From JBEVJK01 sp963791325 (GTDB lineage Bacteria; Pseudomonadota; Alphaproteobacteria; Rhizobiales; Rhizobiaceae): a stretch of DNA of 64,000 nt. A program made the translations under genes and the position numbers. Below, piece by piece: positions 32,446 to 40,753 of the stretch. Within the stretch, counting starts at the first letter, position 1; the number at the start of each line of letters is the position of its first letter. The stretch lies in NCBI GenBank assembly GCA_963791325.1, contig CAWBRU010000018.1:248001-312000 (forward strand). The letters run 5' to 3'. The notes below the pieces were generated by a model, which was given only the letters and a program-made list of their open reading frames with translations, did not search any database and was not told where the DNA came from.

Positions 32446-33300
32446 TCAGCCGGACGGGCCCTTGGCGACCCGATCGAGCGCCATCAGCCGTTCCAGCAGC
32501 GGCCGCATGGCCGTGAGCGGAACCATGTTGGGGCCGTCGGATGGGGCGTGGTCGGGGTCCTGGTGGGTTTCGATGAACACGCCCGCCACCCCGACGGCGA
32601 CGGCCGCCCGGGCGAGCGTCTCGACGAAGCGGCGCTCGCCGCCGGTCGAGCCGCCCTGCCCGCCGGGCTGCTGCACCGAATGGGTGGCGTCGAAGATCAC
32701 CGGGGCGCCGAGCTCAGCCATGATCGGCAGAGCCCGCATGTCGGAGACCAGGGTGTTGTAGCCGAACGAGACGCCGCGCTCGGTGAGCAGCACCCGCGAA
32801 TTGCCGGAACCGGTCAGCTTGGCGACGACGTTCTTCATGTCCCAGGGAGCAAGGAACTGGCCCTTCTTGACGTTGACCACCTTGCCGGTCTCAGCCGCGG
32901 CGACGAGCAGATCGGTCTGTCGCGACAGGAATGCGGGGATCTGCAGGATGTCGACATGCGGCGCCACCAAGGCGCATTGCGCCTCGCTGTGCACGTCGGT
33001 GAGGATCGGCAGCGCCAGCGCCGTCCTGAGCTCGGCAAAGATCGGCAGCGCCGCCTCCAGCCCGGCCCCGCGGGCGCCGCCGAGCGAGGTACGGTTGGCT
33101 TTGTCGAAGCTCGTCTTGTAGACCAGGCCGATGTCGAGGGACGCGCACAGTTCCTGAAGCGCGCCGGCCATATCGAAGGCGTGCTGGCGGGACTCGAGCT
33201 GGCACGGCCCGGCGATCAGCCGAAGCGGCAGCCGGTTGCCGAAGACGACGGCGCCCGCGGTGACCTCGGCGTCCGGCTTGCTCACGGCGGGTTTGCTCAT
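32446..33300 (-). CDS. kdsA: 3-deoxy-8-phosphooctulonate synthase (KDO 8-P synthase)
   Basis: Condenses phosphoenolpyruvate with arabinose 5-phosphate to make KDO 8-phosphate for the lipopolysaccharide inner core. Signatures are AGPCQLES for PEP binding, KTSFDKANRTS, TDVHS, QIPAFLSRQTDLL and FDATHSVQQPGGQGGSTGGER. The 284-residue length fits. The start overlaps the VOC gene by 4 bases, although a function shared with that gene is not evident. Confidence 0.97.
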   Translation of the reverse strand: MSKPAVSKPDAEVTAGAVVFGNRLPLRLIAGPCQLESRQHAFDMAGALQELCASLDIGLVYKTSFDKANRTSLGGARGAGLEAALPIFAELRTALALPILTDVHSEAQCALVAPHVDILQIPAFLSRQTDLLVAAAETGKVVNVKKGQFLAPWDMKNVVAKLTGSGNSRVLLTERGVSFGYNTLVSDMRALPIMAELGAPVIFDATHSVQQPGGQGGSTGGERRFVETLARAAVAVGVAGVFIETHQDPDHAPSDGPNMVPLTAMRPLLERLMALDRVAKGPSG

Positions 33301-34169
33301 CTTTCGGCCTCGAACAGGAAGGCGGCCCCCTGCCCGGGCGCGGCCGCGACGGTCAATGCGGGTCCGGTGCGCTTGGCCGGGATTCCGGCCCCGGCGAGCA
33401 GCAATTCCAGCCGGCTGATGCTGCCCACCCGAAAGCCGATCGCCGCGACCGCAGCCTCTGCCGGGGCGGGGGCGGTGGCACCGGACGCCTCTTGCGCGGC
33501 GGTCGGGTCGAGCACCAGGATGGCGCCGTGGCCGGGGGCAAAGCTCAAACCGTCTTGGACGGCAACCGGCTCGCTGGCCGATGCCGCCGCAATCAGCGCC
33601 CCCGGGCGGGCCGGCACGGCGGCGCTGATGACGATCTCGGTCAGCCCGATGACCCCATTGGGATGGCGGGTGAGCGCCTCCCGGTCGACCTGCGGCAGCC
33701 GGACGCGCTCGCAGGAAAAGGCGAAGATGTCGCCGGCCTCGGGCAGCGCCGCGAACGCCAGCCGGAAGCCGGCCATGGCCTGCCGGCCGTCCGGCTCGAC
33801 GAACGGCCGGGCGAATTCGAGCTGCGGGCCGGCCGACAGCCCAGCGGCCACGAAGCGGGCGTGGTCGGCAGCGGCATCGTCGGAGGTAAAGGCGAACGCC
33901 GAGATGCCGTCGGCGCTCTGCGCCTGCCGGAACCGATGGTCACGCCCGACAAAGACGTTGCCGTCTGCAAGGGCCTCGCGATAGCGCGCAAGATCGGCGA
34001 CCGCCAACGGCTCGAGGAACGTGCCGTCGGCGAAATAGACGCAGCAATTTGCGGTGCCGAAGGGATGCAGCCCGTCAGGGGCCACGAGAAAGCCGAGCGC
34101 GGTCAGCCGGGCGCGCGCCTTAGCCAGGTCGGCGACCGGCATGACCAGATGATCGAGCGGCCGTGCCAT
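33297..34169 (-). CDS. VOC family protein (glyoxalase-like domain)
   Basis: A 290-residue protein with a glyoxalase-like (vicinal oxygen chelate) N-terminal half: RPLDHLVMPVADLAKARARLTALGF-type opening strand and helix, then PFGTANCCVYFADGTFLEPLA. The C-terminal half looks like a second, weaker repeat. I chose the ATG at 34169, where the domain begins; the longer frame is not conserved-looking. It overlaps kdsA by 4 bases (ATGA), implying co-transcription. Substrate unknown. Confidence 0.8.
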   Translation of the reverse strand: MARPLDHLVMPVADLAKARARLTALGFLVAPDGLHPFGTANCCVYFADGTFLEPLAVADLARYREALADGNVFVGRDHRFRQAQSADGISAFAFTSDDAAADHARFVAAGLSAGPQLEFARPFVEPDGRQAMAGFRLAFAALPEAGDIFAFSCERVRLPQVDREALTRHPNGVIGLTEIVISAAVPARPGALIAAASASEPVAVQDGLSFAPGHGAILVLDPTAAQEASGATAPAPAEAAVAAIGFRVGSISRLELLLAGAGIPAKRTGPALTVAAAPGQGAAFLFEAER

Positions 34170-34322
34170 GCCCGGCATGTGCCGCAATCCGGCTGCAGGC
34201 GCAAGCCTGTCGGCTCTGCCCGGCGCCGGCTGCCGGCCGGCCGTCAACGCCGGCCCGCCGATAACCGGGCTTCCGATTGAAAGTCTTTCCATGTGCAGCC
34301 CGCAAATCGATCGCTATCCATT

Positions 34323-34366
34323 CCCCAGGGGAAGGCATAACCTGGGGTTGACGTCCCCCGGGGGAC
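34323..34366. promoter_or_regulatory. Two inverted repeats upstream of the NCS1 transporter gene
   Basis: CCCCAGG (34323-34329) pairs with CCTGGGG (34341-34347) across 11 bases, and directly after lies the perfect 14-base palindrome GTCCCCC-GGGGGAC (34353-34366). A TTGACG box (34348-34353) joins the two and could be a -35 element, though no good -10 follows. They are 26-69 bases before the transporter ATG in the divergent gap, as expected for a repressor or activator site. Confidence 0.4.
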
Positions 34367-34391
34367 GAGGGCGTACGGAAGGGACACCGCA

Positions 34392-35864
34392 ATGACGACG
34401 ACCGGAATGACAATTCCCGGCGCCTCGCCGGACCTCTACAACGACGACCTTGCGCCGGCGACGGTCCGCAACTGGGGGGCATTCAGCATTTTCAACGTGT
34501 GGACTTCCGACGTCCACAGCCTATGGGGCTACTACCTGGCCGCGAGCCTGTTTCTGTTCTGCGGCGGATTCGTCAACTTTGTCATCGCGATCGGCATCGG
34601 TTCGCTGATCATCTACGTGCTGATGAACCTGATCGGCTATGCCGGGGTGCGCACCGGCGTGCCCTACCCGGTCCTGGCCCGAGCCTCGTTCGGCATCTGG
34701 GGCGCCAACGTCCCGGCCCTGGTGCGGGCGGTCGTCGCCTGCTTCTGGTATGGGGCGCAGACAGCGGCGGCGTCGGGGGCCATCGTGGCGCTGCTGATCC
34801 GCTCCGGCAGCTTCGCCGATTTCCATCAGAACGTGCATTTCCTGGGCCACAGCGGCCTCGAGGTGATCTGCTTCATCGTCATCTGGGTGCTGCAGCTCCT
34901 GATCATCCAGCGCGGCATGGAAACCGTGCGCCGCTTCCAGGATTGGGCCGGCCCGGCGGTCTGGGTCATGATGCTGATCCTGGCGATCTATCTCTGCGTC
35001 AAATCGGGGACGTTCGCCTTCACCAGCGACATCCCGATGGACGTGCTGCTCGAGAAGACCAAGGATGCGGGCGTGCCGGGCGCACCGGGCTCGTGGACAG
35101 CGCTGTTTGCGGTGGCCGCCATCTGGGTCACCTACTTCTCCGCCCTCTACCTCAACTTCTGCGACTTCGCCCGCTATGCGCCCGACGAGGCGGCCTTGCG
35201 CAAGGGCAACATCTGGGGCCTGCCGATCAACCTCATCCTGTTCTCGCTGGTCGCCGGTGTCACCACGATCGCGGCCTTCGACGTCTATCACGAGGTGCTG
35301 CTGCACCCCGACCAGATCTCGGCCAAGTTCGACAATTGGTTCCTGGCACTCGTCGCGGCGCTGACCTTCGCCGTCGCGACGCTCGGCATCAACGTGGTCG
35401 CCAACTTCGTCTCGCCGGCGTTCGACTTCTCCAATGTCTTCCCCCGGCAGATCGACTTCAAGAAGGGCGGCTACATCGCGGCGCTGATCGCGCTGGTGCT
35501 CTATCCGTTTGCGCCATGGGAGGGCAGCGCAGCGTCCTTCGTCGGCGTCATCGGTGCGACCATGGGCCCGATCTTCGGCGTGATGATGGTCGATTACTAC
35601 CTGATCCGCAAAGGCGAGCTCGACGTCGCAGCACTCTACCGCGAGGATGGCGAGTTCCGCTTCCAGAACGGCTGGCATGTCAACGCCTTCATCGCCGCAG
35701 CCATCGGCGCGCTGTTCTCCTCGATCCTGCCCAATCTGACCAACTGGCTGCCCAGCTGGTGGGGCGTCTACGGCTGGTTCTTCGGGGTCGGCATTGCCGG
35801 CGCGATCTACTACGTGCTGCGACAGGCCGCGCTGGGCAGCCGCCAGCGTGTCGCCCGCGCCTGA
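34392..35864 (+). CDS. NCS1 family nucleobase:cation symporter (cytosine/purine/hydantoin permease type)
   Basis: Inner-membrane transporter of 490 residues with about 12 hydrophobic segments. The N-terminal NWGAFSIFNVWTSDVHSLWGYY and the YPVLARASFGIWGANVPALVRA block are typical of the NCS1 family, which imports nucleobases, allantoin or hydantoins with Na+ or H+. The GGAAGGG ribosome-binding site is clear. It stands alone and diverges from the VOC gene; no catabolic genes adjoin it, so the substrate cannot be named. A regulatory palindrome pair lies upstream. Confidence 0.88.
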   Translation: MTTTGMTIPGASPDLYNDDLAPATVRNWGAFSIFNVWTSDVHSLWGYYLAASLFLFCGGFVNFVIAIGIGSLIIYVLMNLIGYAGVRTGVPYPVLARASFGIWGANVPALVRAVVACFWYGAQTAAASGAIVALLIRSGSFADFHQNVHFLGHSGLEVICFIVIWVLQLLIIQRGMETVRRFQDWAGPAVWVMMLILAIYLCVKSGTFAFTSDIPMDVLLEKTKDAGVPGAPGSWTALFAVAAIWVTYFSALYLNFCDFARYAPDEAALRKGNIWGLPINLILFSLVAGVTTIAAFDVYHEVLLHPDQISAKFDNWFLALVAALTFAVATLGINVVANFVSPAFDFSNVFPRQIDFKKGGYIAALIALVLYPFAPWEGSAASFVGVIGATMGPIFGVMMVDYYLIRKGELDVAALYREDGEFRFQNGWHVNAFIAAAIGALFSSILPNLTNWLPSWWGVYGWFFGVGIAGAIYYVLRQAALGSRQRVARA

Positions 35865-35886
35865 CCAGCGTTCCGCTTCGAGAAAA

Positions 35887-35906
35887 ATCCTCCCGCCTGG
35901 GAGGAT
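35887..35906. terminator. Hairpin after the NCS1 gene, possible bidirectional terminator
   Basis: ATCCTCCC-GCCT-GGGAGGAT is a perfect 8-bp-arm hairpin, 22 bases after the transporter stop. It has AAAAA before it and ATTT after it, so minus-strand RNA would get a good U-tract and plus-strand RNA only a weak one. The right arm also contains the GGGAGG Shine-Dalgarno-like sequence of the micro-ORF that follows. Confidence 0.45.
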
Positions 35907-35911
35907 ATTTC

Positions 35912-36004
35912 ATGTCCGGTTCAGGCCTCGAAAAGATCCCTAACCTGTTGGGCCAAGTAGAATCCGCCTCCGGTGCGAGCGCGGTGTACGAAGCTCTTAC
36001 CTGA
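35912..36004 (+). CDS. Possible 30-residue micro-ORF
   Basis: ATG at 35912 with GGGAGGA seven bases upstream opens a 30-codon frame ending in TGA at 36004 (MSGSGLEKIPNLLG...). The ribosome-binding site is buried in the preceding hairpin. Codon use is less GC3-rich than in the neighbours. It resembles nothing I know and may be noise; the opposite strand also has an open frame here. Confidence 0.2.
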   Translation: MSGSGLEKIPNLLGQVESASGASAVYEALT

Positions 36005-36075
36005 TCTTACTACTTTCTTGAGAACATCTGATGGTGTAATTGCCTTACGCTCCAGTTTCCTTGAAGGGGGCGACG

Positions 36076-37056
36076 ATGGCCAAGCAATCTGCACGCGCCG
36101 GCAAGGCGGCCGCCGCACAGGTGGTCTCGCTGCAGAAGGATCCCAAGCGGGCGCTCGTCTTCAAGGTCAAGCCGCAGCCGCGCGCCGGGGTGCGCACCCG
36201 CCGCCAGGTCGAGGACGTGCTGGTGCGCCGCGCCTTCCAGGCACGCTCGCGCTTTCCCGCGGTGAGCGAAGTGCGGGTGCTGGCGGAGGGCGATTCCTGG
36301 ATCAATATCGTCTGGCCGATCTCCGGCTATCCGCCGACATTGGTCGATTCACTCGACATGCGGGCGGGCTACTACGTCCACAATATCGGCTGGCCGGGCG
36401 ACGAGTTCGAGGACATCAAGAACGCCAAGCAATATGAGCAGCCGCTGAAATCGAATTCGTTTCCGTTTTTCGTGTTCTCGGGCGGCGGCAACGATTTCAT
36501 CGGCGGCCAATCGTTCAAGAATTTCCTGCGCCCGAGGGCCGGGGTTGCCGCTCCGGTCACCCCCGCCGCGTGCATCGACATGCCGGCCTTTCAGGCGAAG
36601 CTCGCCACCGTCGCCGCCGGCTACCGGCAAATTGCCGCGCAAACCAAGGCCTGGACCAGCCGGACCAAGCTTTTGATCCACGGCTATGACCATGCCATCC
36701 CGCGGACCGGCGGCCAATGGCTGGGCAAGCCGCTTGCCGAGCGCGGCTACCAGCCGACCTCGCAGCTCGCCAAGGACATCGTCAAGCTGATGATCGACAG
36801 CTTCTACGAGGTGCTCAAGGGCGTGGCCCAGGGCAGTGGCGGCCGCGTCATCCTGGTCGATTGCCGCGGCGCCTGCGCCGGCAACTGGCACGACGAGCTG
36901 CATCCCAACCGGACCGCTTCGGCTGAATTGGCGCGCCGGTTTGCCGCTCGGATCCCGTTGCCGGCCGCAGCCCGCCGCGGTCTCGTCACGCCGGCGGCAA
37001 AGGCACCCGTCAAAGTTCCGGCCAATGCGCTCCGCCCGGAGCCGCCCACGGCATAG
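36076..37056 (+). CDS. Putative SGNH/GDSL-type hydrolase of unknown function
   Basis: A 326-residue protein without signal peptide. SGNH-like blocks can be read in order: EGDSW (nucleophile Ser, about residues 73-77), a Gly in HNIGWPGDEF, GGGND (Asn block) and the catalytic pair in DELHPN near residue 275. The N-terminus (1-55) is basic and the C-terminus Ala/Pro-rich. I chose the ATG at 36076 because AAGGGGG lies 6 bases before it. It is not similar to the esterase in the pdh operon beyond these blocks. Substrate unknown; it converges closely on pyrG. Confidence 0.65.
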   Translation: MAKQSARAGKAAAAQVVSLQKDPKRALVFKVKPQPRAGVRTRRQVEDVLVRRAFQARSRFPAVSEVRVLAEGDSWINIVWPISGYPPTLVDSLDMRAGYYVHNIGWPGDEFEDIKNAKQYEQPLKSNSFPFFVFSGGGNDFIGGQSFKNFLRPRAGVAAPVTPAACIDMPAFQAKLATVAAGYRQIAAQTKAWTSRTKLLIHGYDHAIPRTGGQWLGKPLAERGYQPTSQLAKDIVKLMIDSFYEVLKGVAQGSGGRVILVDCRGACAGNWHDELHPNRTASAELARRFAARIPLPAAARRGLVTPAAKAPVKVPANALRPEPPTA

Positions 37057-37073
37057 CCGCACAGCGGCCCGGC

Positions 37074-38702
37074 TCAGACCAGGCGCGACTGCTCGACCGC
37101 CGCGCCGATGAAGCTCGCAAACAGCGGATGCGGTTCGAACGGCCGCGACTTCAGCTCCGGGTGGTACTGGACGCCGATGAACCAGGGATGGTCGGGATAT
37201 TCGATCGTCTCGGGCAGGATGCCGTCCGGCGACATGCCGGCGAACAGAAGGCCGCACGCCTCCAGCCGATCCTTGTAGTCGATATTGACCTCGTAGCGGT
37301 GGCGATGCCGTTCCGAAATCTGGGTGTCGCCGTAGATCCCGGCGATCTTGGAGTCGGGCGCCAGGCGCGCCTCGTAGGCGCCGAGCCGCATGGTGCCGCC
37401 GAGGTCGCCGGCCGCCAGCCGCTTTTCCAGCATGTTGCCCTTCAGCCATTCCGTCATCAGTCCGACGACTGGCTCCTCGGTCGGGCCGAACTCGGTGGAC
37501 GAGGCTTCCGGCACCCCGGCCAGTGAGCGGGCAGCCTCGATGCAGGCCATCTGCATGCCGAAGCAGATGCCGAAATAGGGCACGCGCCGCTCGCGCGCGA
37601 ATTTGGCGGCAAGGATCTTGCCTTCCGAACCACGTTCGCCGAATCCGCCAGGCACCAGAATGCCATGCACCTTTTCCAGGAACGGCACCGGGTCTTCCTT
37701 CTCGAAGATCTCCGATTCGATCCAGTCGAGCTTGACCCGCACCTTGTTGGCCATGCCGCCATGCGACAGCGCCTCGGTCAGCGACTTGTAGGCATCCTTG
37801 AGGCCGGTGTACTTGCCGACGACCGCAATCGTCACCTCGCCTTCCGGATTGTGGATGCGGTCCGACACCTCCTGCCAGCGTTCCATGCGCGGCTTCGGCG
37901 CCGGGTCGATGCCGAACGCGGCGAGCACCTCGCCGTCCAGCCCTTCGGCGTGATAGGCCATCGGCACATCGTAGATGTGGGCGACGTCGAGTGCCTGGAT
38001 CACTGCCAATTCCCGCACGTTGCAGAACAGCGACAGCTTGCGGCGCTCATCGGCGGGGATCGGCCGGTCGGCCCTGACCAAGAGGATGTCCGGCGCAATG
38101 CCGATCGAGCGCAGCTCCTTGACCGAATGCTGGGTCGGCTTGGTCTTGACCTCGCCGGCGGCCGGGATATAGGGCATCAGTGTGAGGTGCACATAGACCG
38201 CCTGGCCGCGCGGCAGGTCGTTGCCGAGCTGGCGGATCGCTTCCAGGAACGGCATCGCCTCGATATCGCCGACCGTGCCGCCGATCTCGCAGAGCACGAA
38301 ATCATATTCCTCGTTGCCGCCGGTGATGAAGGCCTTGATCTCGTCGGTGACGTGCGGAATCACCTGCACGGTGGCGCCGAGATAGTCGCCGCGCCGCTCC
38401 TTCTCGATGATGTTCTTGTAGATGCGGCCGGTGGTGATGTTGTCTTCCTGGTTGGCGGAACGGCCGGTGAAGCGTTCGTAGTGGCCGAGATCGAGATCGG
38501 TCTCGGCGCCGTCGTCGGTGACGAACACCTCGCCATGCTGGTAGGGCGACATGGTGCCGGGGTCGACGTTGAGATAGGGGTCGAGCTTGCGGATGCGCAC
38601 CCGGTAGCCGCGCGCCTGCAGAAGCGCGCCGAGAGCCGCTGCCGCGATGCCTTTTCCGAGGGAAGAAACCACGCCGCCTGTAATGAAGACATATCGCGCC
38701 AT
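37074..38702 (-). CDS. pyrG: CTP synthase
   Basis: Aminates UTP to CTP with glutamine and ATP. The N-terminal synthase domain opens with FITGGVVSSLGKGI and contains KLDPYLNVDPGTMSP and EIGGTVGDIE. The C-terminal class I glutamine amidotransferase domain has the nucleophile Cys in YFGICFGMQ, the oxyanion GGFGERG and the catalytic His-Glu in QYHPE. Length 542 is standard. In related genomes pyrG usually follows secG; here an L,D-transpeptidase gene with its own promoter and terminator lies between. Confidence 0.98.
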   Translation of the reverse strand: MARYVFITGGVVSSLGKGIAAAALGALLQARGYRVRIRKLDPYLNVDPGTMSPYQHGEVFVTDDGAETDLDLGHYERFTGRSANQEDNITTGRIYKNIIEKERRGDYLGATVQVIPHVTDEIKAFITGGNEEYDFVLCEIGGTVGDIEAMPFLEAIRQLGNDLPRGQAVYVHLTLMPYIPAAGEVKTKPTQHSVKELRSIGIAPDILLVRADRPIPADERRKLSLFCNVRELAVIQALDVAHIYDVPMAYHAEGLDGEVLAAFGIDPAPKPRMERWQEVSDRIHNPEGEVTIAVVGKYTGLKDAYKSLTEALSHGGMANKVRVKLDWIESEIFEKEDPVPFLEKVHGILVPGGFGERGSEGKILAAKFARERRVPYFGICFGMQMACIEAARSLAGVPEASSTEFGPTEEPVVGLMTEWLKGNMLEKRLAAGDLGGTMRLGAYEARLAPDSKIAGIYGDTQISERHRHRYEVNIDYKDRLEACGLLFAGMSPDGILPETIEYPDHPWFIGVQYHPELKSRPFEPHPLFASFIGAAVEQSRLV

Positions 38703-38785
38703 GGGAGTCAGGGCTTAGCGCGGCGGGGCCGATTCCGCCAGTGAAAAATCGCCCCTCCCCAACTTTGCACCCGCGCCGGGCGCAG

Positions 38786-38810
38786 CAAAAAGGCCGGCAG
38801 AGCCGGCCTT
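38786..38810 (-). terminator. Rho-independent terminator after the L,D-transpeptidase gene
   Basis: On the minus strand AAGGCCGGC-TCT-GCCGGCCTT runs directly into TTTGC: a 9-bp stem with a 3-base loop, 23 bases after the transpeptidase stop. This should separate it from pyrG. Confidence 0.8.
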
Positions 38811-38832
38811 CCTGCGGTTTTTCGAACGAACG

Positions 38833-39888
38833 TCAGAGAACGACGACGGGGGTGCCGATCCTCACCCGGCTGTAGAGGTCCTTGACGTGGTCGTTGACCA
38901 TGCGGAAGCAGCCGTTGGAGGCATTGGTGCCGATCGACTCGGGCTGGTTGGTGCCATGGATGCGCACATGGGTGTCCGACTTGCCCTGATAGAGGTAGAT
39001 CGCCCGCGCGCCGAGCGGGTTGTCCGGCCCGCCGGCCATGCCGTCCTTGTACTGGCCGTATTTTCTCGGTTCACGCTCCTGCATGTCCTTGGTCGGGATC
39101 CAGCGCGGCCATTCCTGCTTGTCGCCGACGGCGGCGCGGCCCTTGAACTCAAGACCCTCGCGGCCGACCGCGATCGCGTAGCGCCGAGCCGTGAACGGCG
39201 TCTCGACGAGGTAGAGGCGACGCTGCGAGGTGTCGATGACGATCGTCCCCGGGCTATAGCCGGTGAAGGAGACGCTCTGCGGCTCGAAGTCCGGCCGCAC
39301 CTTGAAGTTCTTGCGGGCGTCGCGGTCGGCGAGCGCGGCGTCGAGGGCACGCGTCTCGGGCAGCATCACCTGGTCGTCGCCGAACAGGGCGCCGAAGAAG
39401 CCGGACCGCGGCAAGGTGCGCTCGCTGCGCAGCTCGCCCTGGTTGCCCTGCGGCGTCAATGCCATCTGCTGGACCGGGAGCGGCTGGGCGGCGGCGACGG
39501 CCAGCGGTGCCGCCAGTCCCGGCAAGGGCTTGCGGGCCAACACCCGCTGTGGTGCGCCGGCCGCGCTGGCGCTCACCGTCTTGGGCTGAGCGCCGACGGC
39601 AGTCCGGTCGCTGCCGCCGAACAGCGCGGCGAACAGCCCGGTCCGCTGCGGCTGGGGAGCCTTGGCCTGGCTCGCCGGCTTGGCCACCGGGCGCCTGGCC
39701 TTGGCGCTCGCGCTGGCGGATTTCGGTTTGGCCGTGGTCTTGGCCGACGCCTTCTTCGGCTTCGGCTTGACCGGCACGGTGCTGGTGGCGGTTGCGGTGG
39801 TGTCGGTCGACTGAGCCGCCGCCAGGGACGGAACGCCGAGCGCCAGCATGGCGCCGATGCTGAGAAGAGCGAGGCTGCGAAGGATCAT
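38833..39888 (-). CDS. L,D-transpeptidase (YkuD domain), periplasmic
   Basis: Cell-wall enzyme that forms 3-3 crosslinks or attaches proteins to peptidoglycan. A signal peptide spans about residues 1-25 (ATG at 39888, hydrophobic ALLSIGAMLALG, cleavage after AAA). A long Ala/Lys/Pro-rich linker follows to about 190, with two FFGALFG/LFAALFG repeats. The YkuD domain has the conserved His in HVRIHGTN and the catalytic Cys in SNGCFRMVN. Mature length is above the family average because of the linker. It is flanked by its own promoter and terminator, so it is monocistronic. Confidence 0.92.
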   Translation of the reverse strand: MILRSLALLSIGAMLALGVPSLAAAQSTDTTATATSTVPVKPKPKKASAKTTAKPKSASASAKARRPVAKPASQAKAPQPQRTGLFAALFGGSDRTAVGAQPKTVSASAAGAPQRVLARKPLPGLAAPLAVAAAQPLPVQQMALTPQGNQGELRSERTLPRSGFFGALFGDDQVMLPETRALDAALADRDARKNFKVRPDFEPQSVSFTGYSPGTIVIDTSQRRLYLVETPFTARRYAIAVGREGLEFKGRAAVGDKQEWPRWIPTKDMQEREPRKYGQYKDGMAGGPDNPLGARAIYLYQGKSDTHVRIHGTNQPESIGTNASNGCFRMVNDHVKDLYSRVRIGTPVVVL

Positions 39889-39975
39889 GGTTTCTAACCC
39901 GAGACGATTTGAGAGGGCAGTCCCCCTGCCCGGGCGCGGGGAAGCGCGCGCCACAGTCCGGATCGCCCCGGATCG

Positions 39976-40005
39976 CTTATAAGCGATAGCCTGGAATATT
40001 CTCAA
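39976..40005 (-). promoter_or_regulatory. Sigma-70-type promoter of the L,D-transpeptidase gene, with a palindrome over the -10
   Basis: On the minus strand TTGAGA (40000-40005) and TATAAG (39976-39981) are spaced by 18 bases, each one mismatch from consensus. The -10 lies inside the perfect 16-base palindrome ATCGCTTA-TAAGCGAT (39972-39987). Transcription would start near 39969, leaving a leader of about 80 bases. The remaining part of the 293-base gap to secG shows nothing else I can name. Confidence 0.5.
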
Positions 40006-40181
40006 GCAACGCAGGCTGTTCTCGAGGCCTGTTTGAGGCTCCCCGACAAGTATTGCTCGGCTTGTGTGTCCAAACCACAACACTTAGCCGGCCGCTCGAA
40101 GGTAAAGTTTTCGTGAACTCTCGGAGAGCTCTGCGCTTTCAGGCCGGGTCTGAGAACATCCGCCAACGCGGCTTCAGACCA

Positions 40182-40613
40182 TCACTGCCCGCTCGGCACC
40201 TGCGGACCTGCCGGCTTGGCCGGCTCCCCCGGCGCAGCGGCATCGGAGGAGCGCGGCGGCGCCGGGGTGGCCGGCGCCTTGGCACCGCCAAGCTGATCGA
40301 GCACGCCCTTGCCGGTGCCCGCAGGCGCTGTCCCGGGCTGCTGCTGGCCGGCGGCCGGCGGCGGCGCCCGATCGAGGATGTCGGTCGGCCGCTCGCCGTA
40401 GCGGGCGAGGATCGACAGCGCCAGCGAGGTGGCGAAGAACGCCATCGCCAGGATACCCGTGGTGCGCGTCAGCGCGTTGGCCGCACCGCGCGCCGTCATG
40501 AACCCGGAACCGCCGCCGATGCCGAGGCCGCCGCCTTCGGAGCGCTGCAGCAAGACGACCCCGACCAGGGCGAGCACGACCATCAGATGAATGACGATGA
40601 GGACGGTTTGCAT
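40182..40613 (-). CDS. secG: Protein translocase subunit SecG
   Basis: Small subunit of the SecYEG export channel. Two membrane segments are visible: LIVIHLMVVLALVGVVLL (about residues 5-22) and ILAMAFFATSLALSIL (about 53-68), joined by the family motif RSEGGGLGIGGGSGFMT. The C-terminal half (about 75-143) is a Pro/Ala/Gln-rich tail, common in alphaproteobacterial SecG. The ATG at 40613 starts the conserved region. It follows tpiA, the usual order tpiA-secG-pyrG. Confidence 0.94.
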   Translation of the reverse strand: MQTVLIVIHLMVVLALVGVVLLQRSEGGGLGIGGGSGFMTARGAANALTRTTGILAMAFFATSLALSILARYGERPTDILDRAPPPAAGQQQPGTAPAGTGKGVLDQLGGAKAPATPAPPRSSDAAAPGEPAKPAGPQVPSGQ

Positions 40614-40753
40614 GTCGAGGATCCGGTTCGTTCGCGCACGCGTCGAACGCGGCGCCGATTTTGAAGTCGGCTGAGATACACGCTCTTGATGGCATTTCCA
40701 AGCCCACATGCCGAGATCCGGGCGGCCAAGGCCCGCCACGGCCCTCGGCCGGT

